Positions 32,908 through 40,382 of a stretch of DNA of 40,382 nt are shown piece after piece (position 1 is the stretch's first letter; the number at the start of each line of letters is the position of its first letter). A model generated the notes under the pieces. It ran no database searches, had not been told where the DNA came from, and saw only the letters and a list, made by a program, of their open reading frames with translations. Both the position numbers and the translations under genes were made by a program. This DNA comes from Bacillota bacterium (GTDB lineage Bacteria; Bacillota; Clostridia; Lachnospirales; Lachnospiraceae): the NCBI GenBank assembly GCA_023418475.1, contig JAEZZO010000054.1, positions 1-40,382 on the forward strand. The letters are read 5' to 3'.

Positions 32908-33566
32908 ATCCTATACCCCAATCCGCGCTTTGTCTTGATATAGTCCGGCAATCCTATATCGTTTAGCTTGCTACGCAGGCGTGTAACATTGACACTAAGG
33001 GTATTGTCATCAATATACACCTGGTTATTCCAAAGATATTCAATCAAGTCGGGACGGGGAACTATTTTACCAGGTGTTCTCATCAGGCAGGACAGAATTT
33101 TCACCTCATTTTTTGTGATATCGGCACACCGTCCGTCGTGTTCGATTTCTCCCTTAGTTAAGGAAAGGGTCAGACCATTCGCTATCAAGATGTCCTTTTC
33201 GGTTTGGCCGCTCCTGCGAAGAAGTGCCTGAATACGGGCTAAAAGAACCGGAAGGTCATATGGTTTGGAAATAAAATCATCGCCACCCAGACTCAGCGCC
33301 CGCAGCTCATCCATAGAGGTATTTCTGCTGGTGACAAAGATAATCGGGATCTGAGAGGTTTTCCGAAGTTCCATGCAAATATGGTAGCCATCCTGTCCCG
33401 GCAACCCAACATCCAACAAAATAAGATTCGGCATTATTCTTTGAATCTGAGTCGCTGTATCCTTAAACTCTTCCATGACTGCAGTATCATATCCCGCATT
33501 TTGTAATAGAATGACAAGCTCGTCACTTATGCTTTTTTCGTCCTCTACAATCAGTATTTTAGCCAA
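32904..33566 (-). CDS. OmpR-family response regulator, BceR-like
   Basis: 220 residues: receiver domain with acidic pocket VEDEKS and phospho-acceptor Asp52 (LILLDVGLPG), and a winged helix with DITKNEVKILSCL and KTKRGLGYRI. The start is TTG 33566; GAGGACGGTGAGAA upstream serves as ribosome binding site. It heads the four-gene minus-strand module (regulator, kinase, ATPase, permease), a complete antimicrobial-peptide sensing and resistance unit. A promoter should lie in 33567-33700, but I did not find a confident one. Confidence 0.92.
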   Translation of the reverse strand: MAKILIVEDEKSISDELVILLQNAGYDTAVMEEFKDTATQIQRIMPNLILLDVGLPGQDGYHICMELRKTSQIPIIFVTSRNTSMDELRALSLGGDDFISKPYDLPVLLARIQALLRRSGQTEKDILIANGLTLSLTKGEIEHDGRCADITKNEVKILSCLMRTPGKIVPRPDLIEYLWNNQVYIDDNTLSVNVTRLRSKLNDIGLPDYIKTKRGLGYRI

Positions 33567-33914
33567 ATTCTCACCGTCCTCTGTTATATCATTTCCTCTC
33601 CAATTTTAATTAAGAGAAATAAATGACTGTCTTAAATATCCTGAGTTGTGGTCTTCCCCATAAGTATAATCCAACAGTTGCTCTTCCCTGTGTACTCCAG
33701 ATTTTGTCTGTACGATAATAATAACACAGTGAATGGATAATTTCAAATTGTGATTCATTCTTACGAAGGAGGTGAGTGAGATGCAGGTTACTGTTCACAG
33801 GCAAGTCATATTCCATTGCTATACAACCGGTAAGTACTTCCGAAGCGGAGCCGCTCTCACATCCGGTCGGTACTCCCTGCGGTAAATATGAAGAAATATT
33901 GTGCTTCTCTTTTA
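33567..33914. other. Intergenic region between bceR-like gene and purL
   Basis: No recognisable gene other than a short frame at 33781-33885. The control region of the Bce-type module should lie here. Minus-strand signals are AT-rich and unclear. No T-run hairpin that could end purL is seen in the 3' flank. Confidence 0.4.
33781..33885 (+). CDS. Possible 34-residue peptide, doubtful
   Basis: ATG 33781 follows AAGGAGGTGAGTGAG, one of the strongest ribosome binding sites in the window. The peptide (MQVTVHRQVIFHCYTTGKYF, then a Ser/Gly/Arg-rich end) has no membrane helix or recognised motif. Its GC content is higher than the surrounding spacer. It may be a real small gene, a fragment of a mobile element, or a leader. 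It lies opposite the 3' flank of purL. Low confidence. Confidence 0.3.
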   Translation: MQVTVHRQVIFHCYTTGKYFRSGAALTSGRYSLR

Positions 33915-36900
33915 TTAGAGGAAGTACGCCACACCTGCTTCAAAGATATACTGATTCTGGTCGCCGTTAATATTAACCGCTACACCGGCTCCTCTACGCT
34001 CGGAATGAGTCATTTTACCAAGTACTCGTCCATCCGGGCTGGTGATGCCTTCAATCGCATAATAAGAGCCATTCGGGTTGAAGTCCTCGTCCATAGTAGC
34101 ATATCCGTTGATATCAACATACTGGGTTGCCACCTGGCCATTCTCGAATAACCTCTTAATCCATTCTTCGCTTGCTACAAAGCGTCCTTCTCCATGAGAA
34201 GCCGGTATCGAGTATACTCCACCAAGCTCTGCTTTCATAAGCCAGGGTGATTTATTTGTTACGATCTTTGTATAAACCGATTTGGAAATATGACGTCCGA
34301 TATTATTCATAGCAAGTGTCGGTGAATCCTCTCTCTGTGGTGTAATTTCACCGTAAGGCACCAGACCCAATTTGATAAGTGCCTGAAAACCATTACAGAT
34401 ACCAAGTGCCAAACCATCACGTTGATTTAATAGTTCATTCACTGCTTCTTTTATTTTCTCATTCCGAAAAGCAGTCGCAATGAATTTACCGGAACCATCC
34501 GGTTCATCGCCTGCGGAGAAGCCTCCGGGGAACATCAGTATCTGCGCATTCTTAATTCCTTTGGCAAAGGCATCCACTGATTCTCTGATATTACTTTCAG
34601 ACAGGTTTTTAAATACAATGGTATCTACTTCCGCTCCGGCGTTACGGAATGCTCTCAGCGTATCATATTCACAATTTGTTCCAGGGAATACCGGAATAAA
34701 TACCTTCGGTTTTGCAACTTTATTTTTTGCAGCATAGACCATCTTTGCATCATAAAGCTCATTGTTAATCTCCATCTTACTAATCGTATTCTCGTCTGCT
34801 GCTTTTGAATGTGTCGGATATACTTTTTCCAACGTGCCTGTCCAGGATTGAAGTGCCTCCTCCAATGGAATGGTTGTGTTCTGATAGTAAATAACTGCAT
34901 TCTCACTAACTGTGCCGATTTCGCTGTATTCACTACTCATAAAACCATAATTCGTAAGCTCTGAAACCGCTTCTTCCGACATCTCTGCTATGATTGAACC
35001 ATAGGCCGGTAGGAACAAATCCTTCTCGCTTACCAGGTTGTTCAATTTCACTCCTAATTTATTACCGAAAGCCATCTTACTGACTGCTTCTGCTATACCG
35101 CCAAAGCCAACTGCATAAGCTGACATTATCTTACCATTTCTCATTAGTTTCGTGATTTTTGTATAGATATCGATAACCTGGGTATAATCCGGAAGATCAT
35201 ATTCGTCCTTTTCAATATCAAATTTCACCAATATACTGCCGGGCTTCTTAAGCTCTGTCGTAATAACATTATCACTCTTTGCAATATCAACGGCAAAAGA
35301 AACAAGTGTCGGAGGTACATCTATCTCGTTAAAGCTTCCTGACATACTATCCTTACCACCGATAGAAGGAAGTCCAAGCTTCACCTGTGCATCATAAGCA
35401 CCAAGAAGTGACACGATTGGCTCACCCCAACGCTTCGCGTCATTTCCCAGTCTTCGGAAGAATTCCTGGAAGGTAAAACGTATCTTCGTATGATCACCGC
35501 CTGCTGCCACTATTTTAGCAACGGAGGATATAACCGCGTAGACCGAGCCATGAAAAGGTGACCAGGACGATAAATAGGGATCAAAGCCATAACTCATCAT
35601 TGTAACAGTATCGCAGGAACCGTTTAGTACTGGTAACTTTGCTGTCATTGTCTGTATCGGGGACAGCTGGTATTTACCGCCATATGGCATAGTCACGGTT
35701 GATGCACCGATTGAACTGTCGAACATTTCAACCAAACCCTTTTTCGAGCAGACATTCAGTGCCGCGAGGTTCTTTAACCATTTCTCCTTGATATTAGCGC
35801 CTTCCAGTGCCGGTCCATTTACCAGATAATTCTGCTCTTTGGATGGTATTGTAACGCAGGCTTTTGCTTCTTGATGTGCACCGTTCGTATCCAGAAATGC
35901 TCTTGCTATATTAACGATCTCCTTGCCTCTCCACTTCATCACAAGTCTCGGAGTCTCAGTAACCGTCGCAACCACGACAGCCTCCAGGTTTTCCTCCTCC
36001 GCAAAAGCAAGCATTGCAGTCACATCCTTCGGATCAACTACAATCGCCATTCTCTCCTGGGATTCAGAAATTGCAAGCTCTGTCCCGTCAAGACCGGCAT
36101 ACTTTTTCGGTACCTGATCCAGATCAATCTGAAGACCTGCTGCCAGCTCACCAATCGCTACCGATACACCACCTGCACCGAAATCATTACATTTTTTGAT
36201 TAACTTACTTACTTCTTCTCTGCGGAATAATCTCTGCAGCTTACGTTCGGTAGGCGCATTGCCCTTCTGAACCTCGGCACCGCAGGTAACGATGGATTCT
36301 GTCGTATGACTCTTGGAGGAGCCTGTTGCACCACCACAGCCATCTCTGCCGGTTCTACCGCCCATTAATATAATAATATCACCGGGATCGGAATTCTCAC
36401 GGATTACATTATTTCTGGGAGCAGCGCCCATGACCGCACCGATTTCCATTCTCTTCGCAACGTAGTTCGGATGATATACCTCATCTACAAGCCCGGTTGC
36501 AAGGCCGATCTGGTTACCGTAGGAGCTGTAACCGGCTGCTGCTCCGGTGCAGATTTTTCTCTGCGCTAATTTTCCTTTTAGAGTGTCCTTTACTGATACG
36601 GTGGGATCCGCAGCACCGGTAACTCTCATGGCCTGATATACATAACCTCTTCCCGACAGCGGATCACGAATAGCACCACCAAGGCAGGTTGCCGCTCCGC
36701 CAAATGGCTCGATTTCAGTCGGATGGTTGTGTGTTTCATTTTTAAAGAAGATTAGCCATTCTTCTGTTTTTCCATCAATTTCAACTGGTACGATAATGGA
36801 GCAGGCATTGATTTCATCTGAAACCTCCATATCTTCCAGCTTACCGTCTGCTTTTAATTTCTTCATAGCAAGCAGAGCCATATCCATCAGGGAGATGTAT

Positions 36901-37712
36901 TTATCATCCCGTCCCTTGTAGAGCTTTTCTCTCTCGGCCAAATAGCTTGCATAGGCAGCCTTAATCGGCTCGGTATAATAGCCCTCTTCAAAGGTAATCT
37001 CCGTAAGCTCAGTTAAGAAGGTTGTATGACGGCAGTGATCGGACCAGTAAGTATCCAGTACGCGGATTTCCGTCATGGATGGATCACGTTTTTCGTCCTG
37101 GGTATAATAATTCTGAATAAACTGAAAATCTTGAAAAGTCATCGCCAGATTGAGAGAGGAATACAGCTTCATTAAGCTTTCCTCCTCCATTGAGCGAAAA
37201 TCATCAAATAGAATAACATCCTCCGGATCATTAAATTCCGTTACCAGAGTCTGTGGCTTCACTTCGTCTGTTTCCCTGGAATCAACCGGATTAATGCAAT
37301 ATGTCCTGATTTTTTCAAAATCTTCCTCCGAAATATTACCGGAGAGAATATAAGTAGCTGCAGAACGTATTACCGGCTCCTCTTTCTCATTTAAAAGCTT
37401 CACACATTGCTGTGCAGAATCTGCTCTCTGATCAAACTGTCCTGGCAGGTATTCCACCGAGAATATTTTATCCTGAATATCAAATGGAAAGCTTTCTTCA
37501 TATAACAGATCCAGCGGTGGTTCGGAAAATACGGTTCCCAGTGATTTTTGATAGGTTTCCTCACTAACATTTTCTATATCATAACGAATTAATACCCGTA
37601 CCGTTTCCAGACCTTTCATACCTAAATAACTGCGGAGTTCTGTCTTTAATTCCTTTGATCTGACTGCATAGGGTGTTTTCTTCTCCACATAAATCCGTTT
37701 TACGTTTCCCAT
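33915..37712 (-). CDS. purL: Phosphoribosylformylglycinamidine synthase, single-chain
   Basis: Fourth step of purine synthesis: FGAR to FGAM with glutamine and ATP. 1265 residues, containing both the synthetase and the glutaminase in one chain (the form found in many Clostridia rather than the split PurLQS of Bacillus). Synthetase: SDHCRHTTFL, NETHNHPTEIEPFGGAATCLGGAIRD region, GGRTGRDGCGGATGSS. Glutaminase: FPGTNCEYDT, nucleophile in ALGICNGFQAL (about residue 1105) and SHGEGRF (about 1173). ATG is preceded by AAAGGAG. It stands alone on the minus strand with its own promoter (37788-37815), divergent from a LysR regulator. No purine riboswitch is seen. Confidence 0.96.
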   Translation of the reverse strand: MGNVKRIYVEKKTPYAVRSKELKTELRSYLGMKGLETVRVLIRYDIENVSEETYQKSLGTVFSEPPLDLLYEESFPFDIQDKIFSVEYLPGQFDQRADSAQQCVKLLNEKEEPVIRSAATYILSGNISEEDFEKIRTYCINPVDSRETDEVKPQTLVTEFNDPEDVILFDDFRSMEEESLMKLYSSLNLAMTFQDFQFIQNYYTQDEKRDPSMTEIRVLDTYWSDHCRHTTFLTELTEITFEEGYYTEPIKAAYASYLAEREKLYKGRDDKYISLMDMALLAMKKLKADGKLEDMEVSDEINACSIIVPVEIDGKTEEWLIFFKNETHNHPTEIEPFGGAATCLGGAIRDPLSGRGYVYQAMRVTGAADPTVSVKDTLKGKLAQRKICTGAAAGYSSYGNQIGLATGLVDEVYHPNYVAKRMEIGAVMGAAPRNNVIRENSDPGDIIILMGGRTGRDGCGGATGSSKSHTTESIVTCGAEVQKGNAPTERKLQRLFRREEVSKLIKKCNDFGAGGVSVAIGELAAGLQIDLDQVPKKYAGLDGTELAISESQERMAIVVDPKDVTAMLAFAEEENLEAVVVATVTETPRLVMKWRGKEIVNIARAFLDTNGAHQEAKACVTIPSKEQNYLVNGPALEGANIKEKWLKNLAALNVCSKKGLVEMFDSSIGASTVTMPYGGKYQLSPIQTMTAKLPVLNGSCDTVTMMSYGFDPYLSSWSPFHGSVYAVISSVAKIVAAGGDHTKIRFTFQEFFRRLGNDAKRWGEPIVSLLGAYDAQVKLGLPSIGGKDSMSGSFNEIDVPPTLVSFAVDIAKSDNVITTELKKPGSILVKFDIEKDEYDLPDYTQVIDIYTKITKLMRNGKIMSAYAVGFGGIAEAVSKMAFGNKLGVKLNNLVSEKDLFLPAYGSIIAEMSEEAVSELTNYGFMSSEYSEIGTVSENAVIYYQNTTIPLEEALQSWTGTLEKVYPTHSKAADENTISKMEINNELYDAKMVYAAKNKVAKPKVFIPVFPGTNCEYDTLRAFRNAGAEVDTIVFKNLSESNIRESVDAFAKGIKNAQILMFPGGFSAGDEPDGSGKFIATAFRNEKIKEAVNELLNQRDGLALGICNGFQALIKLGLVPYGEITPQREDSPTLAMNNIGRHISKSVYTKIVTNKSPWLMKAELGGVYSIPASHGEGRFVASEEWIKRLFENGQVATQYVDINGYATMDEDFNPNGSYYAIEGITSPDGRVLGKMTHSERRGAGVAVNINGDQNQYIFEAGVAYFL

Positions 37713-37787
37713 ATCAAAGCTCCTTTTCTATAGCTTTTATTTTTATTTTGACAAAGATGTAATTATTTGTTTTTATCATTTACTTGC

Positions 37788-37815
37788 ATTATAGCATAAC
37801 AAGTCTTATAATCAA
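37788..37815 (-). promoter_or_regulatory. Promoter of purL
   Basis: On the minus strand TTGATT (37810-37815), 16 bases, and TATAAT (37788-37793) with an extended TG (TGCTATAAT), 75 bases upstream of the start. Confidence 0.75.
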
Positions 37816-37858
37816 AATTAATATATGTTAATCTTTTTATTAGATTGGCTAATAGATA

Positions 37859-37878
37859 TTTTGATAAAAGTATCAAAA
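37859..37878. promoter_or_regulatory. Candidate LysR-type operator
   Basis: TTTTGATA and TATCAAAA, four bases apart, form a perfect palindrome between the purL promoter and the LysR gene. It contains the T-N11-A pattern expected for this family. A similar half-site (ATATCAAA) recurs about 37905-37912. Confidence 0.5.
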
Positions 37879-38034
37879 GCAAGCGCATAAATAATATGAT
37901 TAAAATATCAAATTGCAAATGGTTGTATATCTAAATCAAAACCTAATTCCGGCTTATGTCGGGATAATCATAATATATTATAGAATTTCTGTCCTAATTA
38001 TATTCTATATTTTCTAGGTGGAGGGAATCTGTTT

Positions 38035-38916
38035 ATGGATATTAATTATGAATTATACAAAGTATTTTACCATGTAGCAAAAAGTCTGAGCTTTTCAGAA
38101 GCAGCCGATGCTTTATTCATCAGCCAGTCTGCTGTCAGCCAGTCTATTAAAACTCTGGAGAAGCGGCTTAATCAGACATTATTCATCCGAAGTACAAAAA
38201 GAGTAGCTCTTACCAAAGAAGGCGAGCTATTGTTAAAGCATATAGAGCCGGCTATCAATCTGATCAGCCGGGGTGAGAACCAGCTTTGTGCAGATCCGCA
38301 GAACGGAGTACAGCTAAGAATTGGTGCAAGTGATACCATCTGCCGTTATTATCTGGTGCCTTTTTTAAAGAATTTTCATAAGAAATATCCAAACATTCAT
38401 ATAAAGGTAACAAATGGTACCTCCCTGCAATGCGCAAAGCTTTTAGAGCGCAATGAAGTTGATATCATTGTAACCAATTCACCAAATCCTGCTCTGAATA
38501 ATATGATGCAAATCATTCCTGTTAAGGAATTCCGCGATATCTTTATTGCAAATAAAGAGGCCTTCCCTCTGGCAGGCCATCCGATCACCTTAAAAAAACT
38601 GCAGGAGTATCCGATTCTTATGTTGGACAAGCGTTCTACCACAAGTATTTTCCTTCATAATCTTTTTCTTGAAAATTCGCTGGATCTGGTTCCCGCTATT
38701 GAACTCAGCAGCAATGACCTGCTGATTGACCTGGCAAAAATCGGTCTTGGGATTGCTTTTATTCCGGACTACTGCGTCAAAGAGCCGGAGGATTTGGCTG
38801 TTATTTCGATCACACAGGATATTCCGGCAAGATTGCTGGTTGCTTCGTATAATAATGATATCCCGATCTCTGATGCTGCGAAGTATTTTATTGATAGTCT
38901 TACTGCTATTACGTAG
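38035..38916 (+). CDS. LysR-family transcriptional regulator
   Basis: 293 residues, standard for the family: N-terminal winged HTH (SLSFSEAADALFISQSAVSQSIKTLEKRL) and a periplasmic-binding-like effector domain starting about residue 90 (LRIGASDTICRYYLVPFLKNF). GGTGGAGGG precedes the ATG. It is divergent from purL across 322 bases and probably autoregulates; whether it also controls purL is not known. No other target gene is adjacent. Ligand unknown. Confidence 0.92.
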   Translation: MDINYELYKVFYHVAKSLSFSEAADALFISQSAVSQSIKTLEKRLNQTLFIRSTKRVALTKEGELLLKHIEPAINLISRGENQLCADPQNGVQLRIGASDTICRYYLVPFLKNFHKKYPNIHIKVTNGTSLQCAKLLERNEVDIIVTNSPNPALNNMMQIIPVKEFRDIFIANKEAFPLAGHPITLKKLQEYPILMLDKRSTTSIFLHNLFLENSLDLVPAIELSSNDLLIDLAKIGLGIAFIPDYCVKEPEDLAVISITQDIPARLLVASYNNDIPISDAAKYFIDSLTAIT

Positions 38917-39036
38917 GCTATTGGTTGTCTGCGTATCAGGTTGCGTTCTCTATTAACTGCATCAACTTCCGATTTCCTGTCCAGGCATTAAAGATACCAA
39001 CTGATTTGAATACGCTTCTTTCATAGTAAGTCTAAA

Positions 39037-39083
39037 TAACAAAAAAGCGACTATGTCTTTCAGTTACGCAGAGCACAGCCGCT
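39037..39083 (-). terminator. Minus-strand terminator without a clear gene
   Basis: On the minus strand AAAGCGGCTGTG pairs along its full length (with two G-U pairs) with CATAGTCGCTTT and is followed by TTTGTTATTT. On the plus strand the G-U pairs become A-C mismatches, so the structure is strand-specific. Confidence 0.65.
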
Positions 39084-39490
39084 TTAAATTGTCCTGTAGG
39101 GTATTAGCTTTATTAATTGTCAGCAGATCACTTCTAGCCTAATATGAGATACACCTTACTTTCTTGTTAAAAAGCATTTTCCATAACCTGTAGGAACCTA
39201 TCCAGTTGTGCACACAGCTGACAGTGTTCGAGTATTCAAAAGTATAAAAAACCTTAAATGTGCAGTATAAGGCATTAACCCAGATTAACACGATTACTGG
39301 ACTTATTTGCAGTTGTATACAATATCCGTTATCATACCATCGAAATATTTATAGTCACCACCGGAAAGTTTCCAGACAGCCTTCATTTTCGATGGAAGCT
39401 GCGAAGTACTTTCTTCGCTATTTTGTTATGTCATTTTTTATTTCTACCCCATTATACACTATTTTATATTTTTGAATAATTTCCTATTAA

Positions 39491-39530
39491 TAAAAAGAGA
39501 CTTCATAAATTTTATTTTATAAAGTCCCTT
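39491..39530 (-). terminator. Terminator of mgsA
   Basis: On the minus strand GGGACTTTATAA pairs with TTATGAAGTCTC (one G-U pair, one mismatch possible) and is followed by TTTTTATTAATAG, about 85 bases past the mgsA stop. Confidence 0.6.
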
Positions 39531-39613
39531 ATAACTGTTCTCTTATTCATATATCAATTTCATCCCAAACTATTACCCGTACCAGCTATATTCCTATGTA
39601 ATCCCTCAACCTA

Positions 39614-40090
39614 CTATTGAAACTCTTCCAGTCTGCTTTGGATTACCTTATTATAGTTCAAAACATTTCTTTCATATTCTTCATTCATATAGATCGAAGT
39701 AATTAAGAAGTCAGCCGTAGCTCTGTTATTGGCAACCGGAATATCATAAACTGCGCTGATTCGAAGAAGTGCTTTTACATCCGGGTCATGGGGTTGCGCA
39801 GCCAGCGGATCCCAGAAGAATATAACAAAGTCAATATTGCCTTCTACGATTCTGGAGCCAATCTGCTGGTCTCCTCCAAGAGGGCCGCTGTTATATGCTT
39901 TTACCGGAAGTCCTGTTTTATCAACGATTAGTCGTGCTGTCGTTCCTGTACCACACAAAAAATGATTTTTAAGAATTTCCTTATTTCTATCAACCCACTC
40001 TACAAGTTCATGCTTTTTCGTATCATGAGCAATCAATGCGATGTGCTTTTGCTTTCCTACCGTAAATTTTATATAATCATCTTGAATCAT
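39614..40090 (-). CDS. mgsA: Methylglyoxal synthase
   Basis: Converts dihydroxyacetone phosphate to methylglyoxal and phosphate, the entry to the glycolytic overflow bypass. 158 residues, typical. Active-site landmarks: AHD (21-23) near the start, GTGTTAR (47-53, phosphate binding), the catalytic Asp74 in SGPLGGDQQIG and His101 in DPLAAQPHDPDVKALLR. AGGAGAGG precedes the ATG. Single gene with a terminator at 39491-39530. Confidence 0.96.
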   Translation of the reverse strand: MIQDDYIKFTVGKQKHIALIAHDTKKHELVEWVDRNKEILKNHFLCGTGTTARLIVDKTGLPVKAYNSGPLGGDQQIGSRIVEGNIDFVIFFWDPLAAQPHDPDVKALLRISAVYDIPVANNRATADFLITSIYMNEEYERNVLNYNKVIQSRLEEFQ

Positions 40091-40342
40091 CTCGTTTACC
40101 TCTCCTATATGATAATGATATAATCTTATGTCATATGTCTATCATAAAGGATAAGCTGCCAAATTTCAAGTAGTACTATCCTTGAGTTTCCGTAGTTTTA
40201 TCCACAGTACCCTTGTTTCATCGGTATTGTAATAAACAACTTTAAGAAATTACCAAAAATATAAGGAATCCTCATCCTTTTTGTAGTAGAATAATGGTGT
40301 CGAGTCAAAATCTACACTAAACAATAAAGAAAGGGATTCCTT
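40091..40342. other. Spacer with crossing inverted repeats and IS-like end
   Basis: The mgsA upstream region (40091-40250) holds no gene. From 40261 two inverted repeats cross each other: 40261-40271 pairs with 40334-40344, and 40280-40292 with 40350-40362. Between them GGTGTCGAGTCAAAATCTAC (from 40296) resembles the terminal inverted repeat of ISL3-type elements. Confidence 0.4.
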
Positions 40343-40382
40343 ATGCTTAATTCTACTACAAATACTTACACTTTAAAACGTG
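40343..40382 (+). CDS. 5' end of an ORF at the window edge, probably an IS transposase
   Basis: ATG 40343 is preceded by AAAGAAAGGG and opens MLNSTTNTYTLKR before the window ends. Thirteen residues are too few to name the family. The IS-like repeat about 45 bases upstream and the IS tail at the other window edge make a transposase the best guess. Confidence 0.35.
   Translation, partial: MLNSTTNTYTLKR

Larger units (their letters stand above)
38917..39613. other. Long gap, possible minus-strand small RNA
   Basis: No gene that I can name. On the minus strand a TATAAT (plus 39451-39456) with preceding TG, followed 360-410 bases later by a T-run hairpin (39042-39083), frames a potential transcript. 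Inside it a 27-residue frame (39386-39303, MKAVWKLSGGDYKYFDGMIT...) has no ribosome binding site and is preceded in frame by a stop. No LysR terminator is evident. Confidence 0.35.

Noticed and set aside
33610..33816. 68-residue frame on the minus strand upstream of the BceR-like gene
   Set aside because: No ribosome binding site, no family resemblance, odd composition; it lies in the likely control region of the Bce module.
34480..37353. Several 60-110-residue frames opposite or within purL
   Set aside because: All are shadows of the long, motif-rich purL frame.
37713..38034. Purine riboswitch before purL
   Set aside because: The conserved purine riboswitch core is not seen on the minus strand; the leader is short and AT-rich.
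39260..39475. 71-residue plus-strand frame in the gap before mgsA
   Set aside because: No ribosome binding site and no recognisable motif; the hydrophobic end comes from AT-rich DNA.
1..40382. CRISPR array, tRNA or rRNA genes, prophage or integrase genes
   Set aside because: No regularly spaced repeats, no tRNA-like cloverleaf ending in CCA and no phage or integrase protein families were found.

Overview
The window is AT-rich, with strong AGGAGG-type ribosome binding sites, frequent TTG starts and many hairpin-plus-T-run terminators. Its gene families (single-chain PurL, the small YtrA-type GntR operon, a Bce-type peptide detoxification module, a two-gene Ku/LigD pair, an iron-sulfur aldo/keto reductase, methylglyoxal synthase) fit an anaerobic Firmicute, most likely a Lachnospiraceae/Clostridium relative. 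This is inferred from protein families only. No rRNA, tRNA, CRISPR array or complete mobile element is visible. Insertion-sequence sequence touches the left edge and probably the right edge.

Layout. 1-900: an ISL3-type transposase tail ending in a perfect 21-bp hairpin, then decayed gene remnants. 884-2743: a PfkB-type kinase divergent from an AraC regulator. 3044-10977 (minus): a two-component system followed by an amino-acid adenylation enzyme, a PLP-dependent decarboxylase, a carrier protein, an MBOAT acyltransferase and an SGNH protein. This five-gene set looks like a dlt (D-alanylation) operon with a decarboxylase added, and is the most interesting locus here. 11313-11425: a YdeI-like pseudogene. 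11656-13545: a FakA-like fragment protein, an Lrp regulator and an Fe-S aldo/keto reductase. 13804-17835: an Lgt-family paralog and a large GGDEF/EAL sensor. 17960-20570 (minus): a QR-repeat protein and a YtrA-like GntR/ABC operon. 20905-23910: aspartate kinase, an MBL-fold hydrolase and a GAF protein.

24265-26332: a 38-residue membrane peptide and an ECF sigma / anti-sigma / membrane-protein operon whose sigma gene has no ordinary start codon. 26711-28419: Ku and LigD-type ligase. 28427-33566 (minus): a LysE exporter and a complete Bce-type RR-HK-ABC-permease module. 33915-38916: PurL divergent from a LysR regulator. 39614-40090 (minus): methylglyoxal synthase.

Common theme: much of the window concerns the cell envelope and its stresses. 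It holds a proposed surface-polymer aminoacylation operon with its own two-component system, a peptide-antibiotic module, an ECF sigma operon with LiaI-like membrane proteins, a YtrA-type ABC operon and an Lgt paralog. Housekeeping genes (PurL, aspartate kinase, MgsA) are interspersed.
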